A stretch of DNA of 64,000 nt from Nocardioides sp. SR21 (GCF_022761125.1 NZ_JAKWJR010000014.1:1-64000), one strand, 5' to 3'. Positions 50,914 through 62,253 are shown, counted from the first letter of the stretch. A program made the numbers and translations. The notes: a model not told the origin generated them from the letters alone.

Positions 50914-51768
50914 TCAGGTCCGCGGCGCGACGCAGACGGCGATCATCCCGGGCCCGACGTGCGCACCCAGGACGGCACCCAGCTCGCCGCACCAGACCTC
51001 GCGGCCCCCGAGGTTCGCCGCGAGCCGCTCGGCCAGCTTCTCCGTGAGCACGCCGGCGCGGTCCGGGTTCGCCAGGTGCGCGACGCAGACGTCGACCTGC
51101 TGCTCGCCGGCCGCCTGGACGGCGAGCTCCTCCAGGCGGGCCAGCGCCCGGCCCGACGTACGCACCCGCTCGAGCGAGGCGACCTTGCCGTCCTCGATCT
51201 GCAGCAACGGCTTCACCGCCAGCGCGCCACCGAGCAGGGCAGCCGCGGCACCGATCCGGCCACCGCGGCGCAGGTACTCCAGCGTGTCGACGTAGAACAG
51301 CGACGACGACGCCTCCGCCCGCGCGCGGGCCGCCTCGGCGGCCTCCTCGGCGCTCCCGCCCGCATCGAGCACGTCGGCCGCGGCGAGCGCGGCGTACCCC
51401 GTGGCGACGCCCACCTGCCGGGTGTCGACGGCGTGCACCGGGACCGACGCGTCGCGCGCCGCGAGCTGCGCGGACTCGAACGTTCCGCTCATGTCGCCGG
51501 ACAGGTGGACCGAGACGATCGCGGTCGCGCCACCGGCGGCGGCCTTCTCGTACACCTCGAGCAGCGCCGCCGGCCCGGGACGCGACGTGCTGACCGGCTT
51601 CCACTCCTTGAGCGCGGCGGCGACCAGCTCCGGCGTCGCGCCGTCGGCGCCCTCGTCGTACACGGTCGCGCCGATCACCACCTGCAGCGGCACGACCACG
51701 ATGCCTCGCTCGGCCGCCACCTCCGGAGGGAGACTGGCGGTCGAGTCCGTGACGATCACGACCGGCAT
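50914..51768 (-). CDS. DegV family fatty-acid-binding protein
   Basis: A 284-residue DegV protein. It begins PVVIVTDSTASLPPE (family signature), then has STSRPGPAALLEVYEKAAAG and HVGPGMIAVCV at the C-terminus. DegV (FakB-like) proteins bind a fatty acid for phosphorylation by a FakA kinase; no fakA is in the window. It lies nine bases after leuS and 91 before comEA on the same strand. Confidence 0.93.
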   Translation of the reverse strand: MPVVIVTDSTASLPPEVAAERGIVVVPLQVVIGATVYDEGADGATPELVAAALKEWKPVSTSRPGPAALLEVYEKAAAGGATAIVSVHLSGDMSGTFESAQLAARDASVPVHAVDTRQVGVATGYAALAAADVLDAGGSAEEAAEAARARAEASSSLFYVDTLEYLRRGGRIGAAAALLGGALAVKPLLQIEDGKVASLERVRTSGRALARLEELAVQAAGEQQVDVCVAHLANPDRAGVLTEKLAERLAANLGGREVWCGELGAVLGAHVGPGMIAVCVAPRT

Positions 51769-51777
51769 GCGAGGAGA

Positions 51778-54252
<2,475 letters not shown>

Positions 54253-54309
54253 CTCGGTCTCTTCCATGTCTCGGGGCGGACTCTGCTCATCACAGGGGGC
54301 TCAGGGCAC

Positions 54310-54335
54310 AAAAAAGCCCCTCGGTCACGAGGGGC
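54310..54335 (-). terminator. Intrinsic terminator in the leuS leader (attenuator candidate)
   Basis: On the minus strand, GCCCCTCG-TGAC-CGAGGGGC (perfect 8-bp stem, tetraloop) is followed directly by TTTTTT (54315-54310). It lies 43-58 bases before the leuS starts. The gene upstream is on the other strand, so this terminator does not end any coding gene and should act on leuS transcripts. Confidence 0.8.
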
Positions 54336-54367
54336 AGCCGCGACGACGTGTGCGTGTCGACGCGGCT
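54336..54367 (-). promoter_or_regulatory. Leader stem-loop next to the leuS terminator
   Basis: Arms at 54356-54367 and 54336-54347 pair over 12 bp with one mismatch, with an 8-base loop. The stem begins in the leader stop codon and abuts the terminator stem, so a ribosome near the stop would disturb it. Confidence 0.6.
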
Positions 54368-54401
54368 AGGTAAGGAGCGAGTTCATCCGCATACCCGTCA
54401 T
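54366..54401 (-). CDS. Candidate leucine leader peptide of leuS
   Basis: The frame encodes MTGMRMNSLLT. GGGAGG lies four bases before the first ATG. Alternatively the ATG at 54392 (MRMNSLLT) lies seven bases after TAGCAT, a leaderless arrangement. Two adjacent Leu codons, CTC and the rare CTT, come just before the stop. A ribosome stalled there for lack of Leu-tRNA would cover the first stem of the leader. The peptide has no other visible role. Confidence 0.5.
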   Translation of the reverse strand: MTGMRMNSLLT

Positions 54402-54405
54402 GCTA
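54400..54405 (-). promoter_or_regulatory. Candidate -10 of leuS leader transcript
   Basis: TAGCAT on the minus strand, seven bases before the ATG at 54392. There is no clear -35. If used, the longer peptide start at 54401 would not be transcribed. Confidence 0.4.
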
Positions 54406-54411
54406 CCTCCC

Positions 54412-55173
54412 ATGACGCTCATCGACATGTTCCGCCTCGACGGCAAGGTCGCCGTCGTCACCGGCGCCTCCAGCGGTCTCGGGGTCGCCTTCGCCCAGGG
54501 CCTGGCCGAGGCGGGTGCCGACCTCGCGCTCGGCGCCCGCCGGGTGGACCGGCTCGCCGACACCGCCGCGCTCGTCGAGGCTGCCGGCCGCCGCGCGCTC
54601 AACGTCGAGACCGACGTGGCCGACCCGGAGGCCTGCACGAACCTGGTCGCCCTGGCGATGGAGGAGTTCGGCCGGGTCGACATCCTCGTGAACAACGCCG
54701 GCATCGGTACGGCGGTCCCCGCGACCCGTGAGACGCCCGAGCAGTTCCGGCAGGTCGTCGACGTCAACCTCAACGGCTGCTACTGGATGGCGCAGGCGTG
54801 CGGCCGGGTGATGCAGCCCGGTTCGAGCATCATCAACATCAGCTCGGTCCTCGGCCTCACCACGGCCGGCCTCCCCCAGGCGGCGTACGCCGCGTCGAAG
54901 GCAGGCCTGATCGGGCTGACCCGCGACCTCGCCCAGCAGTGGACCGGACGGAAGGGCATCCGCGTGAACGCGATCGCCCCCGGCTTCTTCACCTCGGAGA
55001 TGACCGACCAGTACCCGCCGGGCTACCTCGAGTCCCAGGAGCCGCGGATCCCCACGGGCCGCAAGGGCGACCCGGCCGAGCTCGCCGCCACCGTGGTCTT
55101 CCTCGCCTCCGACGCGGCCGGCTACATCACCGGCCAGACCCTCGCGGTCGACGGCGGGATGACCATCACGTGA
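54412..55173 (+). CDS. Short-chain dehydrogenase/reductase (SDR)
   Basis: A 253-residue classical SDR. The cofactor motif TGASSGLG is at residues 17-24, NNAGIG in the middle and the catalytic YAASK preceded by Ser in NISSVLG. The C-terminus is TGQTLAVDGGMTIT. The substrate is unknown; NAD(H) or NADP(H) is not resolved. The ATG at 54412 is chosen over one at 54400. The last 27 bases, including the stop, are the start of a 66-bp unit repeated three more times downstream. Confidence 0.92.
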   Translation: MTLIDMFRLDGKVAVVTGASSGLGVAFAQGLAEAGADLALGARRVDRLADTAALVEAAGRRALNVETDVADPEACTNLVALAMEEFGRVDILVNNAGIGTAVPATRETPEQFRQVVDVNLNGCYWMAQACGRVMQPGSSIINISSVLGLTTAGLPQAAYAASKAGLIGLTRDLAQQWTGRKGIRVNAIAPGFFTSEMTDQYPPGYLESQEPRIPTGRKGDPAELAATVVFLASDAAGYITGQTLAVDGGMTIT

Positions 55174-55410
55174 GGTCCGTTGACGGTTTCACCATGTTAA
55201 GTGGGTGAACCCGTCGACGGCGGGATGACCATCACGTGAGGTCCGTTGACGGTTTCACCATGTTAAGTGGGTGAACCCGTCGACGGCGGGATGACCATCA
55301 CGTGAGGTCCGTTGACGGTTTCACCATGTTAAGTGGGTGAACCCGTCGACGGCGGGATGACCATCACGTGAGGTCCGTTGACGGTTTCACCATGTTAAGT
55401 GGGTGAACCC
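55147..55410 (+). repeat. Four exact tandem copies of a 66-bp unit
   Basis: Copies start at 55147, 55213, 55279 and 55345 and end at 55410, with no differences seen. The first copy begins inside the SDR gene (codons for VDGGMTIT and the stop). Each copy also holds an imperfect hairpin, GGTTTCACC/GGGTGAACC, around ATGTTAAGT. Together with the palindrome at 55406-55449 this accounts for most of the gene-free 55174-55482. Confidence 0.97.
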
Positions 55411-55449
55411 GCACTTCTCATGGCGTGCACGCCGTGAGAAGTGCGGGTT
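55406..55449. terminator. Large palindrome between convergent SDR and PhoX genes
   Basis: Outer arms AACCCGCACTTCTCA and TGAGAAGTGCGGGTT pair perfectly (15 bp). The inner GGCGTGCACGCC is itself self-complementary, giving a near-perfect 22-bp stem. It probably terminates transcription from both sides and resembles REP-type elements. Confidence 0.75.
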
Positions 55450-55482
55450 CGCCTGCATCACATGGTGAAGCTGCGACGAGCG

Positions 55483-57630
55483 TCAGCGCTGCCGGTAGGC
55501 CACGCAGACCGACGGGATCGGGAAGTCGTGCGTGTGCGGCCACGTGCTCGCCGGCGCCTCGAAGGTCGCTCCCGACACCTCACCGGGGTGCTGGGGGGCG
55601 AAGAACACCGACTGGTCCTTGTCGTAGACCAGCGGACCGCAGCACTCCGCGCCCTTCGGCACGGTCAGGAACGCCTGGACCTGACCACGGCTCGCGCCGC
55701 TGACCGGGACTCGGTAGAGCGCATCGTTGCCGCCGAGCGTCCCGGGCATGCCGTCGGTCGAGATCCACAGGTTGCCCTGCGAGTCGAAAGCCAGGTTGTC
55801 CGGGCAGCTGATCGCGCTGACCTTGGTCTTGTCGAACCCCGCGAAGTAGGTCTCCGGAGCGTCCGGGATGCCGCAGACCAGCATCAGGTCCCAGGTCGCC
55901 GTCGGCTTGGTGTGGTCCCCCCCGGCCGGGGTGATCTCGAGGACGTAGCCGTTCCGGTTGCCCGAGGCGCTCGTGGGCGCCGACACCGGGCTGGTGCGGA
56001 CCATCGACGACCCGACCGGGTTGGCCTCGTTGACCGGCAGTGCGGCCGTCCCTCGGTTGGAGTTGTTGGTCAGAGCGACGTAGAGCTTCTTGTTGACCGG
56101 GTTGACCTCGACGTCCTCGGGACGGTCCATCTTCGTCGGTCCGACCAGGTCGGCGGCCTGACGGGTGAAGACAAGTACCTCCGCGACGGTCATGCCCTCG
56201 ACGAAGGACGTCGTGTCGGAGCACAGCGGGATCCACTCGACCGAGCCGTCGTACGGCGCCGTCGGTGCGCTCTGGTCGGCATCGTTCCCGGTGAGCTTGG
56301 CGACGTAGAGGGTGCCCTTGTCGAGCAGCGTCATGTTCTTCTTGCGCGCCTTCTCGTTGCCGCCGACGACGCCCTTGGGGTCGAACTTCCCGGCCGAGAC
56401 GAGCTTGTAGATGTAGTCGCCCCGCTCGTCGTCTCCGGAGTAGGCGACGACGTTGCCGTTCTTCGCGACGACGACGTTGGCGCCCTCGTGCTTGAACCGG
56501 CCGAGCATCGTGTGCTTCACCGGCGTCGAGGACTTGGCGAACGGGTCCAGTTCGACGATCCAGCCGAAGCGGTGCGGCTCGTTCGGCTCGGCGGCAAGGT
56601 CGAACCGGTCGTCCACCGTGTGCCACTTGCGCGGGTCGCCCGCGCTCTTCGCGATGCCGTAGCGGGTGTACGCGTTCGTCAGCGTCTGGCCGCTCGCGAG
56701 CTGCGGCCCGGCCGGCACGTCGCCATCGGTGTTGAAGTACTGATTGAAGTTCTCCTCGCCCGACAAGATCGTGCCCCAGGGCGTCATACCACCCGCACAG
56801 TTGTTGAACGTGCCCTTGACGCTCGCCCCGGTCGGGTCGGCCGTGGTCTGCACGAGGGCGTGGCCGGCGGCGGGGCCGGTCAGCTTGAAGGTGGTGTCGG
56901 CATTGATCCGCCGGTTGTACGTCGTCTTGCCGACCGGCACCTGGTACCACGAGCCGGGGACCCGGCCACGCTCGATCTCGACCACCGACATGCCGTGCCA
57001 GTAGATGCCGAACTCGGCGAGCTGAGCCTGTGTGTACCTGCCGGCGGGGTACATGACCGCCGTGTCGTCGTACTCGTGGTTGACCGTCATCAACGCGCGG
57101 GCCTTGTTCTTGGGGTGCGGGAAGACGCCGACGTAGTCGTTGTTCCAGCCGAACACGCGCTTGAGGCCGTCGACGGTGAGGTTGTTGATGTCGAACGCCG
57201 GCGCCCCGGCGAGGACTGCGTCGCCCGCACTGATGATGACGTTGTGGTCGAAGCCGTCCGCCAGGACGACCGCGTCGCGCCGGTTCGGGGCGACCGGACT
57301 GAACTTCGACGAGGCGAGGGGTCCACCCTTGGCGGCAGCAGGGGCGGCGGCCTCGACCGCGGCGGCCGCCAGCGAGCCGGCGCCCCCGACGGACACGACC
57401 AGAGCTCCGGCTCCGATGGCGGCGCCGCGCACCACCGCGCGTCGACCGATGGCCGATGCGATCACGTCCTTGAACTCGGGGTTGTCCGAGGTGTTCGGGA
57501 TGGGGTGGTCGCAGGCGTTGCCGCACTTGAACAGGCACGTCAGGTACGAGCGAGAACCGTGCCGGTTTCCGTCCTGCACCAACGGAAGCAACTTCGGCTG
57601 CGGAGCGGGGTTGGTCGGGGTGGTCGTCAT
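55483..57630 (-). CDS. PhoX-family (DUF839) Tat-exported phosphatase
   Basis: A 715-residue protein of the PhoX group of calcium/iron-dependent alkaline phosphatases. A long N-terminal stretch precedes a twin-arginine signal (GRRAVVRGAAIGAGALVVSV, Arg63-Arg64), the usual PhoX layout. Conserved pieces are FNNCAGGMTPWGTILSGEEN (metal-site cysteine and acids), DRPEDVEVNP and FFAPQHPGEVSG. It releases phosphate from monoesters outside the cell. ATG 57630 follows GAGGGAG at longish spacing. No clear PHO box was found; a 15-bp palindrome lies upstream. Confidence 0.92.
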   Translation of the reverse strand: MTTTPTNPAPQPKLLPLVQDGNRHGSRSYLTCLFKCGNACDHPIPNTSDNPEFKDVIASAIGRRAVVRGAAIGAGALVVSVGGAGSLAAAAVEAAAPAAAKGGPLASSKFSPVAPNRRDAVVLADGFDHNVIISAGDAVLAGAPAFDINNLTVDGLKRVFGWNNDYVGVFPHPKNKARALMTVNHEYDDTAVMYPAGRYTQAQLAEFGIYWHGMSVVEIERGRVPGSWYQVPVGKTTYNRRINADTTFKLTGPAAGHALVQTTADPTGASVKGTFNNCAGGMTPWGTILSGEENFNQYFNTDGDVPAGPQLASGQTLTNAYTRYGIAKSAGDPRKWHTVDDRFDLAAEPNEPHRFGWIVELDPFAKSSTPVKHTMLGRFKHEGANVVVAKNGNVVAYSGDDERGDYIYKLVSAGKFDPKGVVGGNEKARKKNMTLLDKGTLYVAKLTGNDADQSAPTAPYDGSVEWIPLCSDTTSFVEGMTVAEVLVFTRQAADLVGPTKMDRPEDVEVNPVNKKLYVALTNNSNRGTAALPVNEANPVGSSMVRTSPVSAPTSASGNRNGYVLEITPAGGDHTKPTATWDLMLVCGIPDAPETYFAGFDKTKVSAISCPDNLAFDSQGNLWISTDGMPGTLGGNDALYRVPVSGASRGQVQAFLTVPKGAECCGPLVYDKDQSVFFAPQHPGEVSGATFEAPASTWPHTHDFPIPSVCVAYRQR

Positions 57631-57713
57631 CTGTGTTGTTTCTCCCTCACCGGAATGTCTGGACACGACGGCGTCACGCTAGGGACGGCCGGTGGAGGAA
57701 ACGGTGGTGCAAG

Positions 57714-57728
57714 CATGTCGCCGACATG
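57714..57728. promoter_or_regulatory. 15-bp palindrome between PhoX and monooxygenase genes
   Basis: CATGTCG-C-CGACATG is a perfect inverted repeat in the 204-base divergent intergenic region, a candidate operator. The binding protein is unknown. Confidence 0.4.
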
Positions 57729-57822
57729 AACGGACGGCGTACTCCGGGCGGCAGCCCCGGCTCGTGAGCCGCGCACGAGCGCCCCACGGACACGTGAACG
57801 GCGAGCGGCGTCGTACTCCCGG

Positions 57823-57828
57823 TATGTT
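57823..57828 (+). promoter_or_regulatory. Leaderless -10 element of monooxygenase gene
   Basis: TATGTT lies six bases before the ATG at 57835. Confidence 0.5.
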
Positions 57829-57834
57829 CTGGCC

Positions 57835-59289
57835 ATGACTCTCCGCGTGGTCGTCATCGGTGCCGGGTTCGGCGGGCTCGGCGTGGCGCGCGCGCTGCGC
57901 GAGGCCGGGGTCCGCGACATCACCATCCTCGAGCGCGCCGACGACGTCGGCGGCGTGTGGCGCGACAACACCTATCCCGGGGCCGCGTGCGACGTCCCGT
58001 CGCCGCTCTACTCCTGGTCCTGGGCGACGAACCCCACCTGGGGGCGGCGGTACTCCGGCCAGGCCGAGATCCTCGACTACATCCGGCGGACCGCCGCGGC
58101 CGAGGGCCTGCTCGACCTGGTCCGCACCGGCACCACCGTCACCTCTCTGGAGTACGTCGACCACGCGTGGCGGGTCACAACCGACTCCGACGTGCTCGAG
58201 GCCGACCTGGTCGTGTGCGCGACCGGCCAGCTGTCGAACCCGGTCGTGCCGGCCGTCCCCGGCGCGGAGACCTTCGCCGGCCCGGTGTTCCACTCGGCGC
58301 AGTGGCGCCACGACGTCGACCTGACCGGCAAGCGGGTCGCGGTGGTCGGCACCGGCGCGAGCGCGATCCAGTTCGTGCCGGGCATCGCGGACCGGGTCGC
58401 CTCGATGACGGTGTTCCAGCGCTCCGCGCCGTACGTGCTGCCGAAGCCGGACACCGGCTACACCGCGCGCCACCACCAGCTGTTCGAGAAGTACCCGAGG
58501 GTGCCCGCGGGCGAGCGCCGGCTGACGTACTGGATCACCGAGCAGTTCAACGGTGCCCTCGAGGGCACCTCCCCCATCGCGAAGCCGCTGATGGCGACGC
58601 TGCGCGCGACGTGGAGGCTGCAGCTGCGCCGCCAGGTCCGCGACCCGGAGCTGCGCCGCAGGCTGGTGCCGGACTACGAGATGGGCTGCAAGCGGGTGCT
58701 GTTCTCGAACGACTGGTACCGCGCGCTGGACCGCGACCACGTCGACCTGACGAACTCGCCGGTGACCGCGGTCGAGCCGGGCGGGGTCCGCACCGGCGAC
58801 GGCACGCTGCACGAGGCGGACGTGCTGATCTGGGGCACCGGGTTCGCCGCGACGGACTTCCTCGGGGGCCTCGACGTCCGCGGCGCCGACGGCACCTCGC
58901 TCAAGGAGCTGTGGGCCGACGGCGCCCGCGCGCACCTCGGCATGGCGATGCCGGGCTTCCCCAACCTGTTCGTGGTCTACGGCCCCAACACCAACCTCGG
59001 CGGCAGCTCGATCATCAACATGCTCGAGTCGCAGGCCGGCTGGATCGCCCAGGTCGCCCGCCGGATCGAGGACGGGAAGGCGCGCCGGCTCGCCGTGCGG
59101 CCCGAGGTCTGGCAGGCCTACGACACCGAGATGCAGCGGCGCCTCGGCGACAGCATCTGGTCGGGCTGCGACAGCTGGTACCGCGACGGACAGCGGATCA
59201 CCACGAACTGGCCCGGACTGGTAGCGGAGTACAAGCGGCGGACCGCGACCGTCGACTGGTCCGAGCTGGAGGAGGTCAGCTCGCAGTAG
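57835..59289 (+). CDS. Flavin-containing / Baeyer-Villiger-type monooxygenase
   Basis: A 484-residue class B flavoprotein monooxygenase. FAD motif GAGFGGLG is at residues 9-16, and NADPH motif GTGASAIQ is near 180. The segment FAGPVFHSAQWRHD matches the Baeyer-Villiger fingerprint FxGxxxHxxxW. It would oxidise ketones or heteroatoms with NADPH and O2; the substrate is unknown. The end overlaps the convergent VOC gene by 14 bases. Confidence 0.92.
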   Translation: MTLRVVVIGAGFGGLGVARALREAGVRDITILERADDVGGVWRDNTYPGAACDVPSPLYSWSWATNPTWGRRYSGQAEILDYIRRTAAAEGLLDLVRTGTTVTSLEYVDHAWRVTTDSDVLEADLVVCATGQLSNPVVPAVPGAETFAGPVFHSAQWRHDVDLTGKRVAVVGTGASAIQFVPGIADRVASMTVFQRSAPYVLPKPDTGYTARHHQLFEKYPRVPAGERRLTYWITEQFNGALEGTSPIAKPLMATLRATWRLQLRRQVRDPELRRRLVPDYEMGCKRVLFSNDWYRALDRDHVDLTNSPVTAVEPGGVRTGDGTLHEADVLIWGTGFAATDFLGGLDVRGADGTSLKELWADGARAHLGMAMPGFPNLFVVYGPNTNLGGSSIINMLESQAGWIAQVARRIEDGKARRLAVRPEVWQAYDTEMQRRLGDSIWSGCDSWYRDGQRITTNWPGLVAEYKRRTATVDWSELEEVSSQ

Positions 59290-59701
59290 ACCCTGCGATG
59301 TTGACCATCCAGCCGACGCCGTACTTGTCGGTGAACATGCCGAAGGAGTCGCCCCACGGCGCCTTCTCCAGCGGTACGCCGACGGTGCCGCCGGCGCTGA
59401 GCCCGTCGAACCAGCCGCGCAGCGTGGGCTCGTCGTCGCCGCTGAGCGAGATGGAGCCGTTCGCGACGTCGCCGCCGGTGTCCATGTGGCTCGGGACGTC
59501 GGCGCCCATCAGCTGCACGGAGTCGGAGACCACCAGCTGGGAGTGCATGACGAGGTCGAGCTCGTCCTCCGGCACGCCCATGCCGCCCTGGTCGCGGAAC
59601 GTCATCGCGGTCAGCTCACCGCCGAGCACGGACTGGTAGAAGGACATCGCCTCCCGGGCCTGGGCGCGGAAGTTCAGGTAGGGGTTGAGGACGGTCGCCA
59701 T
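59276..59701 (-). CDS. VOC / PhnB-like glyoxalase-fold protein
   Basis: A 141-residue protein of the PhnB/3-demethylubiquinone-like VOC group. It begins LNPYLNFRAQAREAMSFYQS, with SVQLMGADVPSHM in the middle and PWGDSFGMFTDKYGVGWMVN at the end. This is the usual pattern of these small metal-binding or lost-metal proteins. The function is unknown. It is convergent with the monooxygenase gene. Confidence 0.92.
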   Translation of the reverse strand: MATVLNPYLNFRAQAREAMSFYQSVLGGELTAMTFRDQGGMGVPEDELDLVMHSQLVVSDSVQLMGADVPSHMDTGGDVANGSISLSGDDEPTLRGWFDGLSAGGTVGVPLEKAPWGDSFGMFTDKYGVGWMVNIAGSTAS

Positions 59702-59762
59702 GGTGGGCTCCTTCGGGAAGTGGGCGGGTCGGTGCCGGGTTGACCGGCGTCACCGCCGGAAC

Positions 59763-60440
59763 TCATCGCACGCGAGGACCGTCCACCGACAGCGCCTCGC
59801 CGAGATGGTCGAGCAGGTCCGCGGGGTCGTCGTACACCGCCACCGCGCCGGCGTCGAGGAGCTCCTGGCGGCCGGAGCCGCCGGACAGCAGGCCGATCGT
59901 CGGGATGTCGAGGCGACGGGCGGCCTTGACGTCCCACACCGCGTCGCCGATCATCAGCGCCCGGCCGTCGCCGACCTTCTCCAGGGCGACGTCGAGCAGC
60001 TCCGGGTCGGGCTTGGACTCCTCGGCGTCCTCGCTGGTCGTCCACGCCCCGGCCCGCTCCTGCGCGTTGAGGAGGTAGAGCGCGTGCTCGGCGTGCCGCG
60101 GGATGCTCGAGCTGGCGAGCACGACCTTCAGCCCGGCCGCCCGCAGGCCGTCGAGCAGGTTGCGGGCGTACGGGAACAGCTTCGTGTCGCCGATGATCGC
60201 GTCGTACTCCTTCTGCCACAGCCCGCGGACCTCGTCGCCGTGCTCCTGCTCCACCTTGTCGCCGGCGACGTGGGCGACCAGCCGGTCGCCGCCCATCCCG
60301 ATCGCGCGATGGATCCTCGCCACCGGAACGTGCCGCTTCAGGACCTGGTCGAACGCGCGCGACCAGGCGACGGAGTGGTGGTAGTTCGAGTCCAGGAGGG
60401 TGCCGTCGATGTCGAGGACGGCGACGTCGTAGTCAGCCAC
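59763..60440 (-). CDS. HAD-superfamily phosphatase
   Basis: About 225 residues from GTG 60440. Motif I is DIDGTLLDS, motif II VLASSS, motif III Lys in SKPDPELL, and motif IV GDAVWDVKAA. The helical cap between motifs I and II is of phosphoglycolate phosphatase type. The substrate is unknown. A longer N-terminus would run into the acyl-CoA synthetase gene that precedes it. Confidence 0.92.
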   Translation of the reverse strand: MADYDVAVLDIDGTLLDSNYHHSVAWSRAFDQVLKRHVPVARIHRAIGMGGDRLVAHVAGDKVEQEHGDEVRGLWQKEYDAIIGDTKLFPYARNLLDGLRAAGLKVVLASSSIPRHAEHALYLLNAQERAGAWTTSEDAEESKPDPELLDVALEKVGDGRALMIGDAVWDVKAARRLDIPTIGLLSGGSGRQELLDAGAVAVYDDPADLLDHLGEALSVDGPRVR

Positions 60441-60475
60441 GGCGACTGGTACCCGGCTCGCGGCCGGCCGATGCG

Positions 60476-62134
60476 TCAGACGGGCGTCGCCTGCGCCTTC
60501 GCCCAGCGGTAGTCGGCCTTGCCGGACGGCGAGCGCTCGACCCGCGGCACCCGGACGATCGCCTTCGGCAGCTTGTAGCCGGCGATGTGCCGACCCGCCT
60601 CGGCCAGCAGCTCCTCGTCCGTGGCGGCGCTGTCGTCGTCGAGCTGGACGACCGCGACCACCTCGCTCCCCCACCGCTGTGACGGGCGGCCGACGACCAC
60701 CACGTCGCGGACGGCGGGGTGCGCGACGAACGCGCGCTCGACCTCCTCGACGAACACCTTCTCCCCGCCGGTGTTGATCGTGACGCCGTCGCGGCCGAGC
60801 AGCTGGATCCGGCCGTCCTCGAGCAGGTTCGCGCGATCACCGGGGATCGAGAACCGCTCGCCGCCGATCACCGGGAACGTGCGCGCGGTCTTCTCCGCGT
60901 CGCCGAGGTAGCCCAGCGGCACCCGTCCGCGCTGGGCCAGCCAGCCGCCGCCCTCGCCCGGGTCGAGCACTCGGCTGAAGAGGTCGTCGACCACGGTGGT
61001 CGCGGTGACCGGCGTGAACGTTGCGGTGTCGGCCTCCATGCCCTTCAGCGACATCGAGCTCATCTGCAGCCCCGTCTCCGAGGCGCCGGCGGCGTCCATC
61101 ACGATGATGTGCGGCAGCGCCGTCAGCAGCCGCTCGCGCACGGTCGGCGTCAGCGCCGCGCTGCCGTTGTTGACCGCGGCCAGCCCCGACAGGTCGTAGC
61201 TGCCACGCTCGATCTCCTCGACCAGCGGAAGCGCCACCGCGTCACCCACGACCGGGATGCTCACGGCCCGCTCGCGCTCCGCCACCCGGAGGACGTCGGC
61301 CGCGTCGAAGCGGCGTGCGTCGTCGGGGAGCACGATCTTGCCGCCGCCGGTGATCGTGTGGAACGTCGACCACTGGGCGGCGCCGTGCATGAACGGCGGG
61401 ACCATCATCAGGCACATGCCGCCACCGCCGGCGACGGCCGCCTCCGCGATCTCGTCGTACGACGTCCGCGGCTCGTTGGTGCCGAACGGCGTGCCGCCCA
61501 TCGACGTCACGTAGATGTCGTCGTTGCGCCAGAGCACGCCCTTGGGCATGCCGGTGGTGCCACCGGTGTAGAGCATGTAGAGGTCGTCGCCCGTCGGCAC
61601 CGGCATCCCGCCGGCCGGCGCCGGGGTGGCCAGTACGGACTCGTAGTCGACCGCCCCGGGGAGCAGGTCGTGGCCGGAGTCGTCGGCGACCTGGATCAGG
61701 ACGCCGAGGTCGGGCAGCCGGTCCCGGATCGCGGCGACCCGCGGGGCGAACTCCGCGTGGTAGACGAGCGCCTTGGTGCGGGCGTCGGTGAGCAGGTAGA
61801 GGAGCTCCTCCTCGACGTAGCGGTAGTTCACGTTGAACGGCGCCACCCGGGCGCGGTAGCCCGCGACCATGCCTTCGAGATACTCGCTGCCGTTGCGCAG
61901 GTACAGCCCGACGTGGTCCTGCCCGGACTCGTGCCCCTGCAGCCGGTCGCGCTCCGTGTGGCAGCCGAGGCCCTGGTCGGCGAGGTAGTGCGCGAGGCCG
62001 TCGGCGCGGGCGTCGGCCTCGGCGTACGTGAGCCGGCGGTCCCGCCAGACCAGCACCTCCTGGTCGGGCACCGCACGCGCGACCGTGGCGAACACCGTCG
62101 CGAGGTTGAAGCCGTCCGGACCGGGACCTGACAT
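60476..62134 (-). CDS. Acyl-CoA synthetase (AMP-forming)
   Basis: A 552-residue ANL-superfamily ligase. It has YTGGTTGMPKGVLWRND, the YGxTE-like GASETGLQ, GDRANLLEDGRIQLLGRDG and the C-terminal catalytic lysine in PSGKADYRWAK. It resembles FadD3/FadD19-like actinobacterial ligases that act on sterol side chains or other branched acids; the substrate cannot be assigned. Start ATG 62134, or GTG two codons earlier. It lies 35 bases upstream of the HAD gene on the same strand. Confidence 0.92.
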   Translation of the reverse strand: MSGPGPDGFNLATVFATVARAVPDQEVLVWRDRRLTYAEADARADGLAHYLADQGLGCHTERDRLQGHESGQDHVGLYLRNGSEYLEGMVAGYRARVAPFNVNYRYVEEELLYLLTDARTKALVYHAEFAPRVAAIRDRLPDLGVLIQVADDSGHDLLPGAVDYESVLATPAPAGGMPVPTGDDLYMLYTGGTTGMPKGVLWRNDDIYVTSMGGTPFGTNEPRTSYDEIAEAAVAGGGGMCLMMVPPFMHGAAQWSTFHTITGGGKIVLPDDARRFDAADVLRVAERERAVSIPVVGDAVALPLVEEIERGSYDLSGLAAVNNGSAALTPTVRERLLTALPHIIVMDAAGASETGLQMSSMSLKGMEADTATFTPVTATTVVDDLFSRVLDPGEGGGWLAQRGRVPLGYLGDAEKTARTFPVIGGERFSIPGDRANLLEDGRIQLLGRDGVTINTGGEKVFVEEVERAFVAHPAVRDVVVVGRPSQRWGSEVVAVVQLDDDSAATDEELLAEAGRHIAGYKLPKAIVRVPRVERSPSGKADYRWAKAQATPV

Positions 62135-62197
62135 GCGCACCGCCTTGGTAGAACCGGTTCTCGTTTCGGCGATGCTAACCGCTCGGTGGCCGAGCTT

Positions 62198-62246
62198 GTC
62201 GAGACCCCCGCAGCCGACGTGTCACGTGGGCTGCGGGGGTCTCGAC
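62198..62246 (-). terminator. katG terminator / palindromic repeat
   Basis: Perfect 18-bp arms (62198-62215 and 62229-62246), whose inner loop also contains ACGTG-T-CACGT. It lies eight bases after the katG stop and before the acyl-CoA synthetase gene. The flank contains GAGCTTGTCGAGACC, seen in actinobacterial intergenic repeats. Confidence 0.7.
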
Positions 62247-62253
62247 CGCGAGA

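Noticed and set aside
54316..54335. Terminator for a plus-strand gene
   Set aside because: On the plus strand the hairpin is preceded by A6 and not followed by T; the U-tract exists only on the minus strand, and no plus-strand gene ends here.
54310..54401. T-box riboswitch before leuS
   Set aside because: No T-box consensus (TGGNACCGCG) or specifier-loop architecture was found; a short uORF with Leu codons fits better.
55147..55410. CRISPR array
   Set aside because: The four 66-bp units are directly adjacent and identical with no variable spacers, and no cas genes are nearby.
57631..57834. PHO box controlling the PhoX gene
   Set aside because: Only a single GTTCA-like half-site was seen; no direct repeat of GTTCACC type.
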